Below the pieces are notes generated by a model that saw only the letters and a program-made list of their open reading frames with translations, was not told the origin of the DNA and searched no databases. From CAZHMN01 sp964533705 (lineage in GTDB: Bacteria; Electryoneota; B3-LCP): a stretch of DNA of 52,820 bases. Position 1 is the stretch's first letter. Each line of letters starts with the position of its first letter. This document shows, in pieces, positions 41,952 to 52,681 of this stretch. A program made the translations under genes and the position numbers. The stretch covers positions 1 through 52,820 of the forward strand of contig CAZHMN010000009.1 of the NCBI GenBank assembly GCA_964533705.1. Reading direction: 5' to 3'.

Positions 41952-43889
41952 CTAGTCTCTCCAGAGGTTGTTGGCGGCGTATTTCAGAACCATGTCCACG
42001 CACTGTTCGCAGTAGCCGTTCTGGAGCATCGTTTTCACCATCATATTGTACTTTTTGCTCTGGTGTTCATCCCTGGTACGAGCCTTGGTGACCACGCGGG
42101 ACAGATCCTTGACTGAGGCCAGCAGTTTCTTCTCGATGGCTTCTTTCAGCGGTTCGTATGATTTGTAGTCAATCTTAATGTTGCGGCGCGACATGGACCA
42201 GAGGAAAGCGATGACTTCCTGGCGAAAACCGTCCGCAGCCGATCCGACGATGCCAATCTGCTCTTCGATGCTGCGCAGGAAGGACTCATCGGGCTGCAGT
42301 TCCTCGCGTGTGTTGTGGTCTTTTACTTTGGTCTTGTTTACAAAAGCTTCAGCGTGATCCAAGTAATTCTGGAACAGGGATTCCGCCTGTTCAGTGTAGC
42401 TGTAAACAAAGGCTTTTGTGATCTCTTTTTCCAGAATCTCAAGGTATTCTTTGTGCAGCGTATCCTGGAGGAATTCCAGATATTCCTTGCGGACGTCATC
42501 GGGGAGGTCCGCCGCTTTGACCATGCGCACCAGGGATTCCATGACGTTGATGGGATTGATGCAGTTGCCCTCCAGGTTTTCGGCCAGGGCGTTGTCCAGG
42601 GCTTTCATGATGAAGCGGGTTGAAATGCCGTCCATGCCTTCGCGCTTGGCGTCATCGCGCAGTTCATCCACGTCAACCTTTTTCGTTCTGCCTTTCTCCA
42701 GCACTTCCTCGCCGTTATAGAGCTTCAGTTTGGTCAGAAGGTCGCATTTATTGGTTTTTTCCAGGCGCGTTAGGATAGCGAACATGCTGGCCAGTTCGAT
42801 GGTATAGGGGGCGATGTGGGCTCGGAAGTTGGAACTGTTCAGAATCTTCTGGTAGATTTTGACCTCTTCTGAAAGTTCCAGGTTGTAAGGCACCTTGGCC
42901 ACGACAATTCGATCCAGGATGGCTTCGTTGGTGTGATCCGATTTAAACTTGCGCCATTCAGCTTCGTTGGAATGTGCTATGATGACTGTGTCCACATAGA
43001 TCATACCGTGGCGTCCGGGGGCGGGGATCATCTTTTCCTGGGTCGCCGTGATCATGGCGTGGAGGTATTCGGTCTCGTTCTTGAAGACCTCGATGAATTC
43101 CACCATGCCGCGGTTGCCGACGTTCAGCGCGCCGTTCAGATCCAATACTCGGGGATCGCCTTCGGAGTACATGTCGAGCTTGGAGATGTCCTCACCGCCG
43201 ATCAAGACGGAGGTATCCTGATTATTGGGATCCACCGGCGGTACCACACCGATTCCCACCCGGGCTCTCTTGGAGAATTCCTTGGTGACAACAGGGAATT
43301 GCTCGTAATTGCCGCCGTATTCCTCAGTCAAGCGGAAGCGGCAGACCGGACATAAGTCTCCTTCTATTTTTACCTTGAGGAGCTTCTCGAATTTGTTCCT
43401 CAGGTGCCTGGGGATCAGATGCAGCGGCTCCTCGTGCATGGGGCAGCCCTTAATGGCGTAAAAGGGAGGGCCCAGTTCGAGGCAGCGTTTCAGCTTCTCC
43501 ACCAGAGAGGATTTTCCCGAACCGACCGGCCCCATGAGGTAGAGCACCTGGCGGGATTCTTCGCCGCGCATGGAAGCGGATTTGAAGTAACGCACGATGG
43601 CCTCAACGGTATGCTCCATACCGAAGAATTCGTCGGCGAAGAAGTTGTAGATCTTAACCGGGCTCCTCTTGAAGAGGCGCTGCAGTTTGGGGTTGTCGCT
43701 CTCTTCGGAAGAGGTGATCCCTGCAGCGATGATGGTATCATAGAGGCGCTCGTGGGCTAACTTCGGTATGGTGGGGTCTGCTTTAACCTTCTCCAAATAC
43801 TCTAACAGCGTGCCTTCCCAGTGTTCCTGTTGTCGCGTTTTGCGGTCTTTCTCGATTATTTTCGCGAAGTCGGTAGCGCTGGACGTCAT
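41952..43889 (-). CDS. prkA: PrkA-type serine protein kinase with AAA domain
   Basis: 645 residues. ATG 43889 (MTSSATDFAKIIEKDRKTRQ) has GGAGGG 8 bases upstream and is preferred to ATG 43919. Walker A GPVGSGKSS at residues 120-128; AAA region to about 400 (YVDTVIIAHSNEAEWRKF) then the PrkA kinase-like C-terminus. A CPVC pair in EGDLCPVCRFRLTEE is a family feature. Known members (Bacillus PrkA, E. coli YeaG) act in sporulation or starvation responses; some are reported to have Lon-like protease activity. First gene of the operon with yeaH and spoVR. Confidence 0.94.
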   Translation of the reverse strand: MTSSATDFAKIIEKDRKTRQQEHWEGTLLEYLEKVKADPTIPKLAHERLYDTIIAAGITSSEESDNPKLQRLFKRSPVKIYNFFADEFFGMEHTVEAIVRYFKSASMRGEESRQVLYLMGPVGSGKSSLVEKLKRCLELGPPFYAIKGCPMHEEPLHLIPRHLRNKFEKLLKVKIEGDLCPVCRFRLTEEYGGNYEQFPVVTKEFSKRARVGIGVVPPVDPNNQDTSVLIGGEDISKLDMYSEGDPRVLDLNGALNVGNRGMVEFIEVFKNETEYLHAMITATQEKMIPAPGRHGMIYVDTVIIAHSNEAEWRKFKSDHTNEAILDRIVVAKVPYNLELSEEVKIYQKILNSSNFRAHIAPYTIELASMFAILTRLEKTNKCDLLTKLKLYNGEEVLEKGRTKKVDVDELRDDAKREGMDGISTRFIMKALDNALAENLEGNCINPINVMESLVRMVKAADLPDDVRKEYLEFLQDTLHKEYLEILEKEITKAFVYSYTEQAESLFQNYLDHAEAFVNKTKVKDHNTREELQPDESFLRSIEEQIGIVGSAADGFRQEVIAFLWSMSRRNIKIDYKSYEPLKEAIEKKLLASVKDLSRVVTKARTRDEHQSKKYNMMVKTMLQNGYCEQCVDMVLKYAANNLWRD

Positions 43890-44254
43890 GGCGTTTCCCT
43901 CCGTGTTGGCCTGGATCATCTCTTAATCTTAAGCAAAAAAGGTGCCCAAGATGAAATGACCGGCTTTTCACATCCGTTTCTTGTGATTGAGGCGCACGGT
44001 GGGGCCCTCTAAAGGCGGGTCGTCCAGCGGTAAAGGGTGGATTTTCAAGAATATCGGGAATCGGCGGGTGTGGTTATGGTATTGATTGTCCCCTCCTGAT
44101 ATTTTTTTCCCGACGTCGGGCGGCTGTTTCCGAAGGTTAATTGGAGAGCCTGGAGGGTTAAAAATGAAACCCGCCGGAGGCGAATGGAACTTCACCTGAG
44201 GCGGGGGTGGGAATTCTGTACAAATTTGCTGACGGCAGCCGACGTTTGAGACGA
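43890..44254. other. Intergenic region between two minus-strand genes
   Basis: 365 bases with no gene I can support. It holds a 12-base palindrome CCCGACGTCGGG (44109-44120) and a larger imperfect hairpin at 44170-44205. Small open frames here lack ribosome sites and any family resemblance. No clear promoter for prkA was found. Confidence 0.6.
44170..44205. repeat. Imperfect inverted repeat
   Basis: Outer arms CCCGCC (44170-44175) and GGCGGG (44200-44205); inner arms AGGCGAA and TTCACCT with one mismatch around a 6-base loop. No T run on either side, so not an obvious terminator; perhaps an RNA hairpin or protein site behind the gene at 44255. Confidence 0.45.
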
Positions 44255-45202
44255 TTATTTAAGTAAGACCGCACGCACCGTTCTCACTTCGCCTCCAGTT
44301 TCTACCTTAACCAAGTAGGTGCCGGAAGCTAACCCGTGGGGCTGCCAGGGCACTATTGTTTTGCCGGCGGGGAGGCCTTGGTGTAGGATTTTTTCTACTA
44401 AGCGGCCGGACAGGTCGTAAGCGTCCAGACTGACTTCCTGCGGTTTTTCGAGCTGGATAGTAAACGTTGTTGCAGGGTTGAAGGGATTGGGATAGGGGCC
44501 CTGAAGTTTAAATTCTGAAGGAGTATCGGGTTCAAGCCAGACCCAGGTGGTATCCTCGATGATTTCGACCAGAGCGCGAATCATAAAATTAACTCCCAGC
44601 CCCCAATTAGCCTGGAGTGTTCCCCAGGAATTGTCCTCTTCCCACCATTCGCCGCTGTAGGTGGTTTCGGGTATCCCGTCGTCAGATAGGATAGCCAGCG
44701 TATCGGTGGAATCGGCGGGTTCCCAGCCGATGTGAAATTTTATGCTGGGATTGAAATGTAGATCCCAATCCTGCAGGGGGACGTACGTAGAATCCGGGTG
44801 GAATACAATCTCATCACCGTCCAGGGTCAGGGAATCCAGGGTGCTGTCCGGATATAAACCCGTGCTGTTCCAGACGAGGATTTTTATATCGGGTACGGTA
44901 TCGCTTATCTGAATAAAAAAGAGGGCGGCACCCAGCAATTTGCAGGAATCCGGCGGCGTGAAACGAACGTTGAAGTAGTGATCGTGCCATTCATCCGGGA
45001 GCGGGAAATAATATTGGGGAAGGCCATCATCGTAGATGATCCATTCTTCGTCGTCCAGGGAGGGGGAATGCGCAGTTCCATCAAAGGGGAGCATTGCGTC
45101 CGGGCTTTTTACGGTATCTCCACTCCGGGCGATGCCGATGCTTATGACTGCCAGGAAGACTATTCCTGCTACTATTTTTAGGCTTGACACGATGCGCTCC
45201 AT
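44255..45202 (-). CDS. Small secreted protein with T9SS sorting domain
   Basis: 315 residues from ATG 45202 (MERIVSSLKIVAGIVFLAVI), where the signal peptide begins; the frame from 45277 adds 25 residues without a ribosome site. The single main domain, residues about 45-225 (YDDGLPQYYFPLPDEWHDHY to WGLGVNFMIRALVE), resembles the first domain of the 996-residue protein at 11781. The sorting domain is QGPYPNPFNPATTFTIQL to VRTVRAVLLK. Divergent from sprA, sharing a 157-base region with it. Function unknown. Confidence 0.82.
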   Translation of the reverse strand: MERIVSSLKIVAGIVFLAVISIGIARSGDTVKSPDAMLPFDGTAHSPSLDDEEWIIYDDGLPQYYFPLPDEWHDHYFNVRFTPPDSCKLLGAALFFIQISDTVPDIKILVWNSTGLYPDSTLDSLTLDGDEIVFHPDSTYVPLQDWDLHFNPSIKFHIGWEPADSTDTLAILSDDGIPETTYSGEWWEEDNSWGTLQANWGLGVNFMIRALVEIIEDTTWVWLEPDTPSEFKLQGPYPNPFNPATTFTIQLEKPQEVSLDAYDLSGRLVEKILHQGLPAGKTIVPWQPHGLASGTYLVKVETGGEVRTVRAVLLK

Positions 45203-45359
45203 ACTGAGAAGTGACAGTTTCCCCGGATCAAAAAAGGGGTTTAGATAGTTCAATCGTCCGAGGATTCGACTCTCCAAACCGCCTTTAGGTTCCCAAATAT
45301 AGCAAATTTAAAACCTGCAGACAAGGAGAAAGTACCGCAATTATCAAATTGCGAATCGC

Positions 45360-48300
45360 ATGAGCGGCCGCCAACCAGACAGATCGTGCTACACCGCCGT
45401 TCGATTGCATACGGGAAACCCTTTGCTCAAGTTGCTGCGGATAGGGGGATTCTGCGTTTTTTTCTCTGTTTTGCTCCCCGCTGCAACCTTTGCTCTTCCC
45501 CCTGATTCCTTCTCGGTGCAGATCAATTTAAAAATCAGCGGCGCGGTGGATTTGCGCGACTGGGAGAAACCTTTTTCTTTCTCCCAGGCGCTGCTTCACG
45601 ATACCACTGCAGCAATCCTAAAGACCGAATCTCAGAAGTACAAAATGGTCACTGAGACGGACTCCGCGGTGCAGTACGTGAAAATCCGCCATNNNNNNNN
45701 NNNNNNNNNNNNNNNNNNNNNNNNNNNNNNNNNNNNNNNNNNNNNNNNNNNNNNNNNNNNNNNNNNNNNNNNNNNNNNNNNNNNNNNNNNNNTCGGGTAA
45801 CATCAATATCCAGGGTGGATTCCGGCGCGAGGATCGCTCGCAGGTTGCCACCGTTTCGGGTCAGGAAACCGATTACAGTTTTCATATTGATCAAACGCAG
45901 CGCTTTAAGATTACCGGAGAAGTGGGCGATAAAGTGTCCGTTCAGGTTGATCAGGACAGCGAGCGCATGTTTGAATTCGAAAACTCTCTAAAGCTGACCT
46001 ATACGGGTTACGAAGACGAAATTATTCAGAAGATTGAAGCCGGAAACATTGGATTGCAATTAGCCGGGACGAAACTGGCTACTTTTTCCGGACAAAACAA
46101 AGGTCTTTTCGGTTTGAAAACCGAGCTAAAATTCGGGGCCTTTTCCCTGACGGGCATCGCCAGTCTTGAGAAGGGTGAAAAGAACAAGCTGACCATCACC
46201 GGTGGTGCCCAGGAAACCTCAGTTGACATCCCGGTGAATAACCCTTCGACGGGTCGCTATTTTTTCCTGGGGTCTATTTACCGGGAGAACTTCAATCAGT
46301 TCAATACATCAATGGAACACTGGGCTGTAGAGGACGCTCAGCAGATTGACGCCAACAACTTCTACGTTTATAAGAAGAACACTCAGTTCGGCATCGGCGG
46401 CACGCAGCCGGCCAACCAGATTACCGCCTTTGCCGTCTATCATCCTTCATACGAATTAGATCCCAGCTTCTACACCCTTGAGAGGATCGAAGAACTTGAC
46501 TCGCTGGGTATGCTGGGAGACAAGAACATCGAGGAGGGGCAGTTTGTAGAACTGAACGCCTCGCAGTATTACCTCGATCCGCAGTTGGGTTATATCCGTT
46601 TGAATACCCCGCTGCAATCCGATGACATTCTGGCCATCGCTTATGCCACCAAGAATGGGACCGTCTACGGAGACCTGATGCCGCAGCAGGGCGAGACCGC
46701 GGTGCTAAAGCTGATTCGCCCGGAGAATCCCTACTATACGGATGATACCTGGCCCCTGGAATGGCGCAACGTTTATAACCTGGGGGGAGCCAACGTCGAA
46801 AAGGAGGGATTTTCGCTTTCGATAACGTATAATCCCGGGGGCACAACCGAGCAGGAAACCTGGACACTGCCGGACGGAACTCAGCAGACTTTTCTGACCC
46901 TCTTCGGATTTGACACCAAGAGCGAAACCGGGCAGGATCAGCCCGACGGCAAGATAGACGACAATCCGGCATTTATCAATTACAGTTACGGGGAGATTAT
47001 CTTCCCTGATCTGCGTCCCTTCGATCCCCAGGACGGGTATTACATATCCGACGGGCTTACCACTGAGCATGCTCCCTACTGGGGCGATCCCGACGAATAT
47101 CCGGACAGCTTACGTTATCCCTTGATCTATGACCCCACCGAACAAATTATCACAACGGATTTTAGGATTAAAGCGCAATTTAAGAGCGTGAAAGCCACAT
47201 ACGAACTCGGATTTAACGTGTTGGAAGGCTCCGAGGAGGTTTACCTGGGCGGTCGGAAACTCCAGAAGGGAACGGATTACGTGATTGACTATTATTCCGG
47301 CACGCTGACGATTTTAAATCAGGGCGCGCTGTCGCCTTCGGCCAACCTCGAGATCGTTTATGAATCGGGGGAACTGTTTCAGCTGGATAAGAAAACCCTG
47401 CTGGGGATCAGGGGGGAGTACCGGCTCTGGGATCAATCCTTCATTGGAGTCACCGCGCTGTACCTGAATGAGAAACCGCTGCAGGAGCGCGTCCGGGTGG
47501 GCAACGAGCCGCTGCGCAACTTCCTCTGGGATATTAATTCCAGCCTGGTCTTTAAACCGAAATTCTTGACGAAGGCGGTTGATTTTCTGCCGCTGGTGGA
47601 AACCGAAGCCCCCTCCGAATTGAGGATTGAAATGGAGTACGCCCAGGTTCATCCCAATCCCAATTCGTTGAACAACAGCGCCACCGGCGATCCCAACGGC
47701 GTAGCCTATGTTGATGATTTCGAATCCATCAAGAGAACCACCCCCCTGGGGATCATGCGCCGGCAATGGACGATCGCTTCTTATCCCTTCGGTGAACCGG
47801 AGGGCAAGCGACGCGGCACCTTCGTCTGGTTTAATCCCTATGACCAGGTTCCGATACAGGAAATCTGGCCCAACCGCCCCACCAACGCCAACGTGGCTCA
47901 GCGAACGCACGTGCTCACGTTCTATTTCAGCCCCGTCGAACCGGGCCCGGAATATCCCATGACCAAGGAAGACGAGCTGGAATCCTCCTGGGGCGGCGTC
48001 ATGCGCTCCCTTTCAACTGGTTACCATAATCAAGAGAACTCCAAATATATCGAAGTCCTCTTAAAGGTCAGAAAGTATGGCAGCAATCTGGCCAACATAC
48101 CGGGTAAATTGCATATTGACCTGGGCCAGCTCGATGAGGACGTCATTGATAATGATTTGCTGGATACGGAAGATCAACCTTTCCCCAACTTACCTTATGG
48201 AGACGGATTCTGCGATCCAGACGAAGACGTCGGTTTGGATGGCCGGGCCGGATCGGATACCACAGACTGGTGGGATATTGACGGGGATGGCGAGCGTGAT

Positions 48301-51300
48301 TGGGAAGGTCCTTACGAACCGCTGTCACGAGACGACTGGTATTACAGTCCCTCGAATCCCTATGACGTATGGAAGATAAACGGCACCGAAGGGAACTACA
48401 ACGATGAAGGCGGGCGCTACCCGGACACGGAGGATCTGGACAGGGATAACTTCCTCGATCAGAGTAACAATTTTTTCCGCTACACCATTGATCTCTCCGA
48501 GGTTATCCCCGCTGCTTCCTACGGTTTAAATCCCGGTGGATCCTGGCATCCCTCCCCACAGTACCTGGTGACCGCTCCCAACGATGACGATTGGAAGATG
48601 TACCGCATCCCCCTGGAGGACGGGGTGCCCTTTGGCGAACCCAATTTTACCCAGATTCAGTATGCCCGCGTCTGGTTGGACGGCTTCAGCGATCCCGACA
48701 CCATCGAGGTTTCCATCGCGACGCTGGAGATCGTGGGCAATGAATGGGAAGCGGCGACGTTGCTGGATACGCTCACCGGAATTAGCTACGAACCCCTTTC
48801 GGTTGAAGTCATCAATACCTACGACGATCCCTCTTATACTCCGCCGCCTGGCGTTGCAGGTGAACGCGACCCGATCACCGATATTATCAGCCAGGAACAG
48901 TCATTGGTCCTGCGCGTCAGCAATCTTGCGGACAGCACCGTGGGATTGGCCGTAAGGCGCCTCTACCAACCCGTTGATTTTCTGGAATACCGCAAATTAA
49001 AAATGTTCGTGCACGGAGGCGGAGTCAGCTCGGACAGCAATATCGTCAACTTCAACGATGAAGACCGCGAAATCTGGATGTTCTTCCGCTTCGGATCGGA
49101 TACGACTAATAATTATTACGAGTACAGGCAGAGGGTTTATGCGGACTGGGATACGAGAAACGAGATTATCATTGATCTGGATCAGTTGCCGCAACTGAAA
49201 CGCCCCGACCTCCCCGATACCATAACGGTTGACGGTGAAGATTTACTGCTGGTCGTCGGTAATCCGTCCATATCGCAGGTAAAGCAGTTTACTGTGGGGA
49301 TTCTGCCGATCGGCTGGGATATCAGCGAGAAAGAAAATATTGAGATCTGGCTGGACGAGTTGCGGGTGAGCGACGTCAAGAGGGACATTGGACGCGCGGT
49401 GCGCGCTTCAGCGAATCTCACTCTGGCCGATCTGGCGACCTTAAATGTCAGTGTGGACGCTAAAAACGGCGATTTTCACAACGTCAACACGCGGGTGGGA
49501 ACGCGTCAAAATTCGATATCGGGCAGTGCTACCGGCTCGCTGCGAATGGATAAGTTTCTGAATCCGGAATGGGGACTCTCGATCCCGGTAAACGGCAATT
49601 ACTCGCAGTCGGAATCGGTTCCCTATTATTTCCCCAACAGCGATATCCTGGTGGATGATTCGAACCAGGCTCAGGTGGATTCGGTGAAAACCTACAGTCA
49701 AAGCTACGGTGCCGGTGTGGACGTCTCGAAAACCTCGCAGTCCACCAGTCCCTGGTTGAAATACACCGTTGACCGGCTATCGTGCGGCTACGATTATTCT
49801 TATCGGGAATCGTCCAATCCGACGACTCTCAAATCTCTAACCGAGACCTATGGCGCTGACGCCGCTTATGATCTCACCTTCGGCAGACCTTCCATCGCCT
49901 TTCTGACATGGCTAAGAGGTGTACCCCTGCTGAAAAAATACGCGGATGCGAGAATCTATTATCTGATCACCAAACTGAATATGTCCATATCGGGGACGGA
50001 ATCCATAACCAAAACCCGCTACCGCGCCGGTAACAGCATGTCCAGCCACACCTTCTTTCTGACCAAGACCCTATCCAGCGGATTACGGCCCTTCGAAAAT
50101 TTAACGTTTGACGTTACTCGTACGCACAGATCAGACCTGTTGATGGATCCCAATAATCCCAAAGGTGTAGAGGATATCTTCCAGGGGGACTTGGGCTGGG
50201 ATAGAGACATGGACGTCAACCAGACGGTAACGTCTTCATACACACCGAGCCTGGTATCCTGGCTGGACACCGATTTTCGCTATAACACAACCTATCATTG
50301 GAGCTGGGGCAACGGCTACGTGCCCAGCGGCCAGACGATTAACAACAACAATACAATCACCGCCTCGGGAACACTCAAGCTCACCCAAATCTTCACCAAA
50401 CCGGTACGGCCGGTAAGCTCAGAGCCGACTTCCGGTGGGCCTGATGCAACCACCGGTCAACCCGATGAACCGAAGCCAGAAGCTGGATCTCCCGAATCCG
50501 CGGCCGGAGAGCCTTCTCAATTGCCTTCGGGAGCGGATTCCACTCAAATAGAGGAGGGTATGGGCGAGGGTGGTGAACCCGATGAGGGTGCGGCGGAAGA
50601 TACCACTCGAATTTTACCCACCATCGCCAAGCCGACCAAGCAGAGTGCAATTCAGGACTTCTGGTACGTATTACGCTATACGGTCAGCCGGCTGCGAGAC
50701 CTCCGCATTGATTACACACAGCAGAAAAACTGGTCCGATCCTCTCGTTGATGGTCAGGCGGGCATCGGTTATCAATTGGGATTATATTCCAACGATTATT
50801 CTCAAATTCCCAATGCCGCCTCTTATACGGGTTATTCCACCCGGACGCGCACGGATGATTACAAATTCAAATCAGGATTGGATTTTACCCGCAACCTGAA
50901 GATGAGCTTGAGCTACAGCTACAGTTGGAACCGCAACGAATCGAGCAGCGTCAACGGTTCATTTTCTCAGTCGAGGTTGTATTTTTTCAAGACCGGTGGG
51001 GATTCGGTGGACGTCTTTGAACTCCCCATACCGGATTGGTCGCTCACCTGGTCGGGGTTGGAGAAGTTGCCGATGTTCCAGAACGTCGCGAAGACGGTTT
51101 CGCTGGAAAATACTTATACCGGATCAAAGTCATCCAACTGGACCGAGAGCAGGGATAACATCAAACAGCACGATTACAACCGCAGTTTCAATCCACTGTT
51201 GGGAGTCAATATCACCTGGAATAAAGGGATTAGCAGCAGTTTGCGTTACAACTGGACCGAAACCGGGACGGTGACAAAATTCCCAACAGCCAGCAAATCG

Positions 51301-51645
51301 CGCACCCAGCAAAAGAACCTTCAGGTGTCTGCCAGCTATACCATGAAGACGGGCTTCAAGATTCCCATTCCCGTTTGGCCGTTTAAAAACAAGCGTTTCA
51401 AGAACAGCACAACCCTGGCGATGACTTTCAATTATTCCACCAGCCGCACCGAAAATGAATCAGACGGTCAGTTTTACGAGACCAATTTCACCAATACCTG
51501 GTCCATCAAGCCCAGCCTCGATTATACTTTTTCAAATACCGTAACCGGTGGAATGCATTTCGAATACGGTGCGAATAAGAGCAAAACGATAGATTCAAAC
51601 TACCAGGAATTCGGCATCAGAGTGAACATCACCATTCGAGGATAG
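45360..51645 (+). CDS. sprA: SprA, type IX secretion outer-membrane translocon (assembly gap inside)
   Basis: Giant beta-barrel that forms the T9SS channel. The 5' part has a signal peptide (LRIGGFCVFFSVLLPAATFA) and then the 100-N gap. After it the SprA core is unmistakable: SGNINIQGGFRREDRSQVAT, FHIDQTQRFKITGEVGDKVS, FENSLKLTYTGYEDEIIQKI, NPSTGRYFFLG, YVDDFESIK, WNPYD-like FVWFNPYDQVP, and many C-terminal barrel strands. About 2060 residues plus the gap, somewhat shorter than Bacteroidetes SprA (about 2400). With 100 N the two parts are in different frames, so the gap size is not real. A Pro/Glu/Gly-rich insert lies at 50410-50610. An M28 cyclase gene follows 13 bases after the stop. Confidence 0.94.
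45693..45792. other. Assembly gap (100 N)
   Basis: Exactly 100 N, a placeholder of unknown real length, inside the N-terminal part of sprA. Confidence 0.98.
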
Positions 51646-51658
51646 GCAGGGTATCCGC

Positions 51659-52600
51659 ATGAAATGCGCATCCAATTTATACGCCCGGAGATTGTTTCGA
51701 ATAATTATATGCTGCTCTTTGCTGTTGACCGGGGGCATCGCCACCGCTTCAAATGGGACTGTTTCCTTCAATGCTGAACGCGCCTGGGAGCATCTCCTGG
51801 CGCAGTGCTCCTTCGGCCCTCGGCCTCCCGGCAGCGCGGCCCATTCCCGCTGCCTCGAATATCTCGAGACGGAACTGGAAAAAGTGTCGTTTTCTGTCCA
51901 GAGGCAGCCCTTTATGGGCGTCGAACCGGTAACGGGGACCTCTTATAGTCTGACAAACGTAATCGGAAGAATTTGGCCGGAACGCTCGCACCGAATTCTC
52001 CTCTGCGCTCACTGGGACACGCGGCCCTGGGCGGATCAGGATCCGAATCCGGATCATCGCAGCAAACCGATTTTGGGAGCCAATGACGGCGCATCCGGCG
52101 TCGCCATACTGTTAGAGATCGCCCGCTGCATCTCGCTGCGAGATCCCGGGATTGGGGTGGATATCGTTTTCTTCGACGGTGAGGATATGGGGCGCGCTGG
52201 AAATCTGAATGAGTACTGCCTCGGTTCACGCTGGTACGCTGAAAATCTCTCTTATCCACTGCCGGAGGCGGCGGTCTTGCTGGATTTGGTCGGCGATGCG
52301 GATCTTCACATCCCGCAGGAACTCTATTCGCTGACGTCGAGTCCGGACCTTCTGGAGGAGATATTTAAGATCGCCGAGGAGATGGGAGAAGGCGTATTCG
52401 ATCCCCACCGGGGAACAGCAGTTTACGACGATCACGTCCCTCTGATTCAGCGGGGTATTCGGGCGGTGAACCTGATTGATTTCGATTATGATTACTGGCA
52501 CACACTGCAGGACGTTCCCGCGAATTGCTCGATTTCCTCCCTGGATTCCGTGGGGCGCGTGCTCCTCGCCTGGATTTACCGACAAGCTGAGAAAAACTGA
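51659..52600 (+). CDS. Glutaminyl-peptide cyclotransferase-like M28 enzyme
   Basis: Predicted exported zinc enzyme, 313 residues, ATG 51659. The signal sequence is RLFRIIICCSLLLTGGIATA. Motifs typical of animal-type glutaminyl cyclases are present: LLCAHWDTRPWADQD (His118), GANDGASGVAILLE (Asp143), FFDGEDMG (Glu175) and DYDYWHTLQDVPANCS near the end. Such enzymes turn N-terminal Gln into pyroglutamate; an M28 aminopeptidase role is the alternative. In Porphyromonas-like bacteria a cyclase of this type modifies exported proteins, many of them T9SS cargo. Its place right behind sprA fits that. Confidence 0.87.
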   Translation: MKCASNLYARRLFRIIICCSLLLTGGIATASNGTVSFNAERAWEHLLAQCSFGPRPPGSAAHSRCLEYLETELEKVSFSVQRQPFMGVEPVTGTSYSLTNVIGRIWPERSHRILLCAHWDTRPWADQDPNPDHRSKPILGANDGASGVAILLEIARCISLRDPGIGVDIVFFDGEDMGRAGNLNEYCLGSRWYAENLSYPLPEAAVLLDLVGDADLHIPQELYSLTSSPDLLEEIFKIAEEMGEGVFDPHRGTAVYDDHVPLIQRGIRAVNLIDFDYDYWHTLQDVPANCSISSLDSVGRVLLAWIYRQAEKN

Positions 52601-52681
52601 CCCGGTATTACCTGACGATTGCTCTCCTCAAAACGGTATTATCCCGTATCAAATCCGGCCAGGCAGATTTAAATTTGAAAA

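Noticed and set aside
43968..44195. 75-codon minus-strand frame between prkA and the gene at 44255
   Set aside because: No ribosome site, odd composition, spans the hairpins; no resemblance to any family.
44412..44424. Repeat-like GGTCGTAAG in the sorting domain of the minus-strand gene
   Set aside because: Ten-base match explained by the conserved YDLSG codons.
48940..48962. Possible further copy of the 20-base repeat in sprA
   Set aside because: Only GGCCGTAAGGC matches; the rest is unlike the consensus and the codons are conserved sprA sequence.
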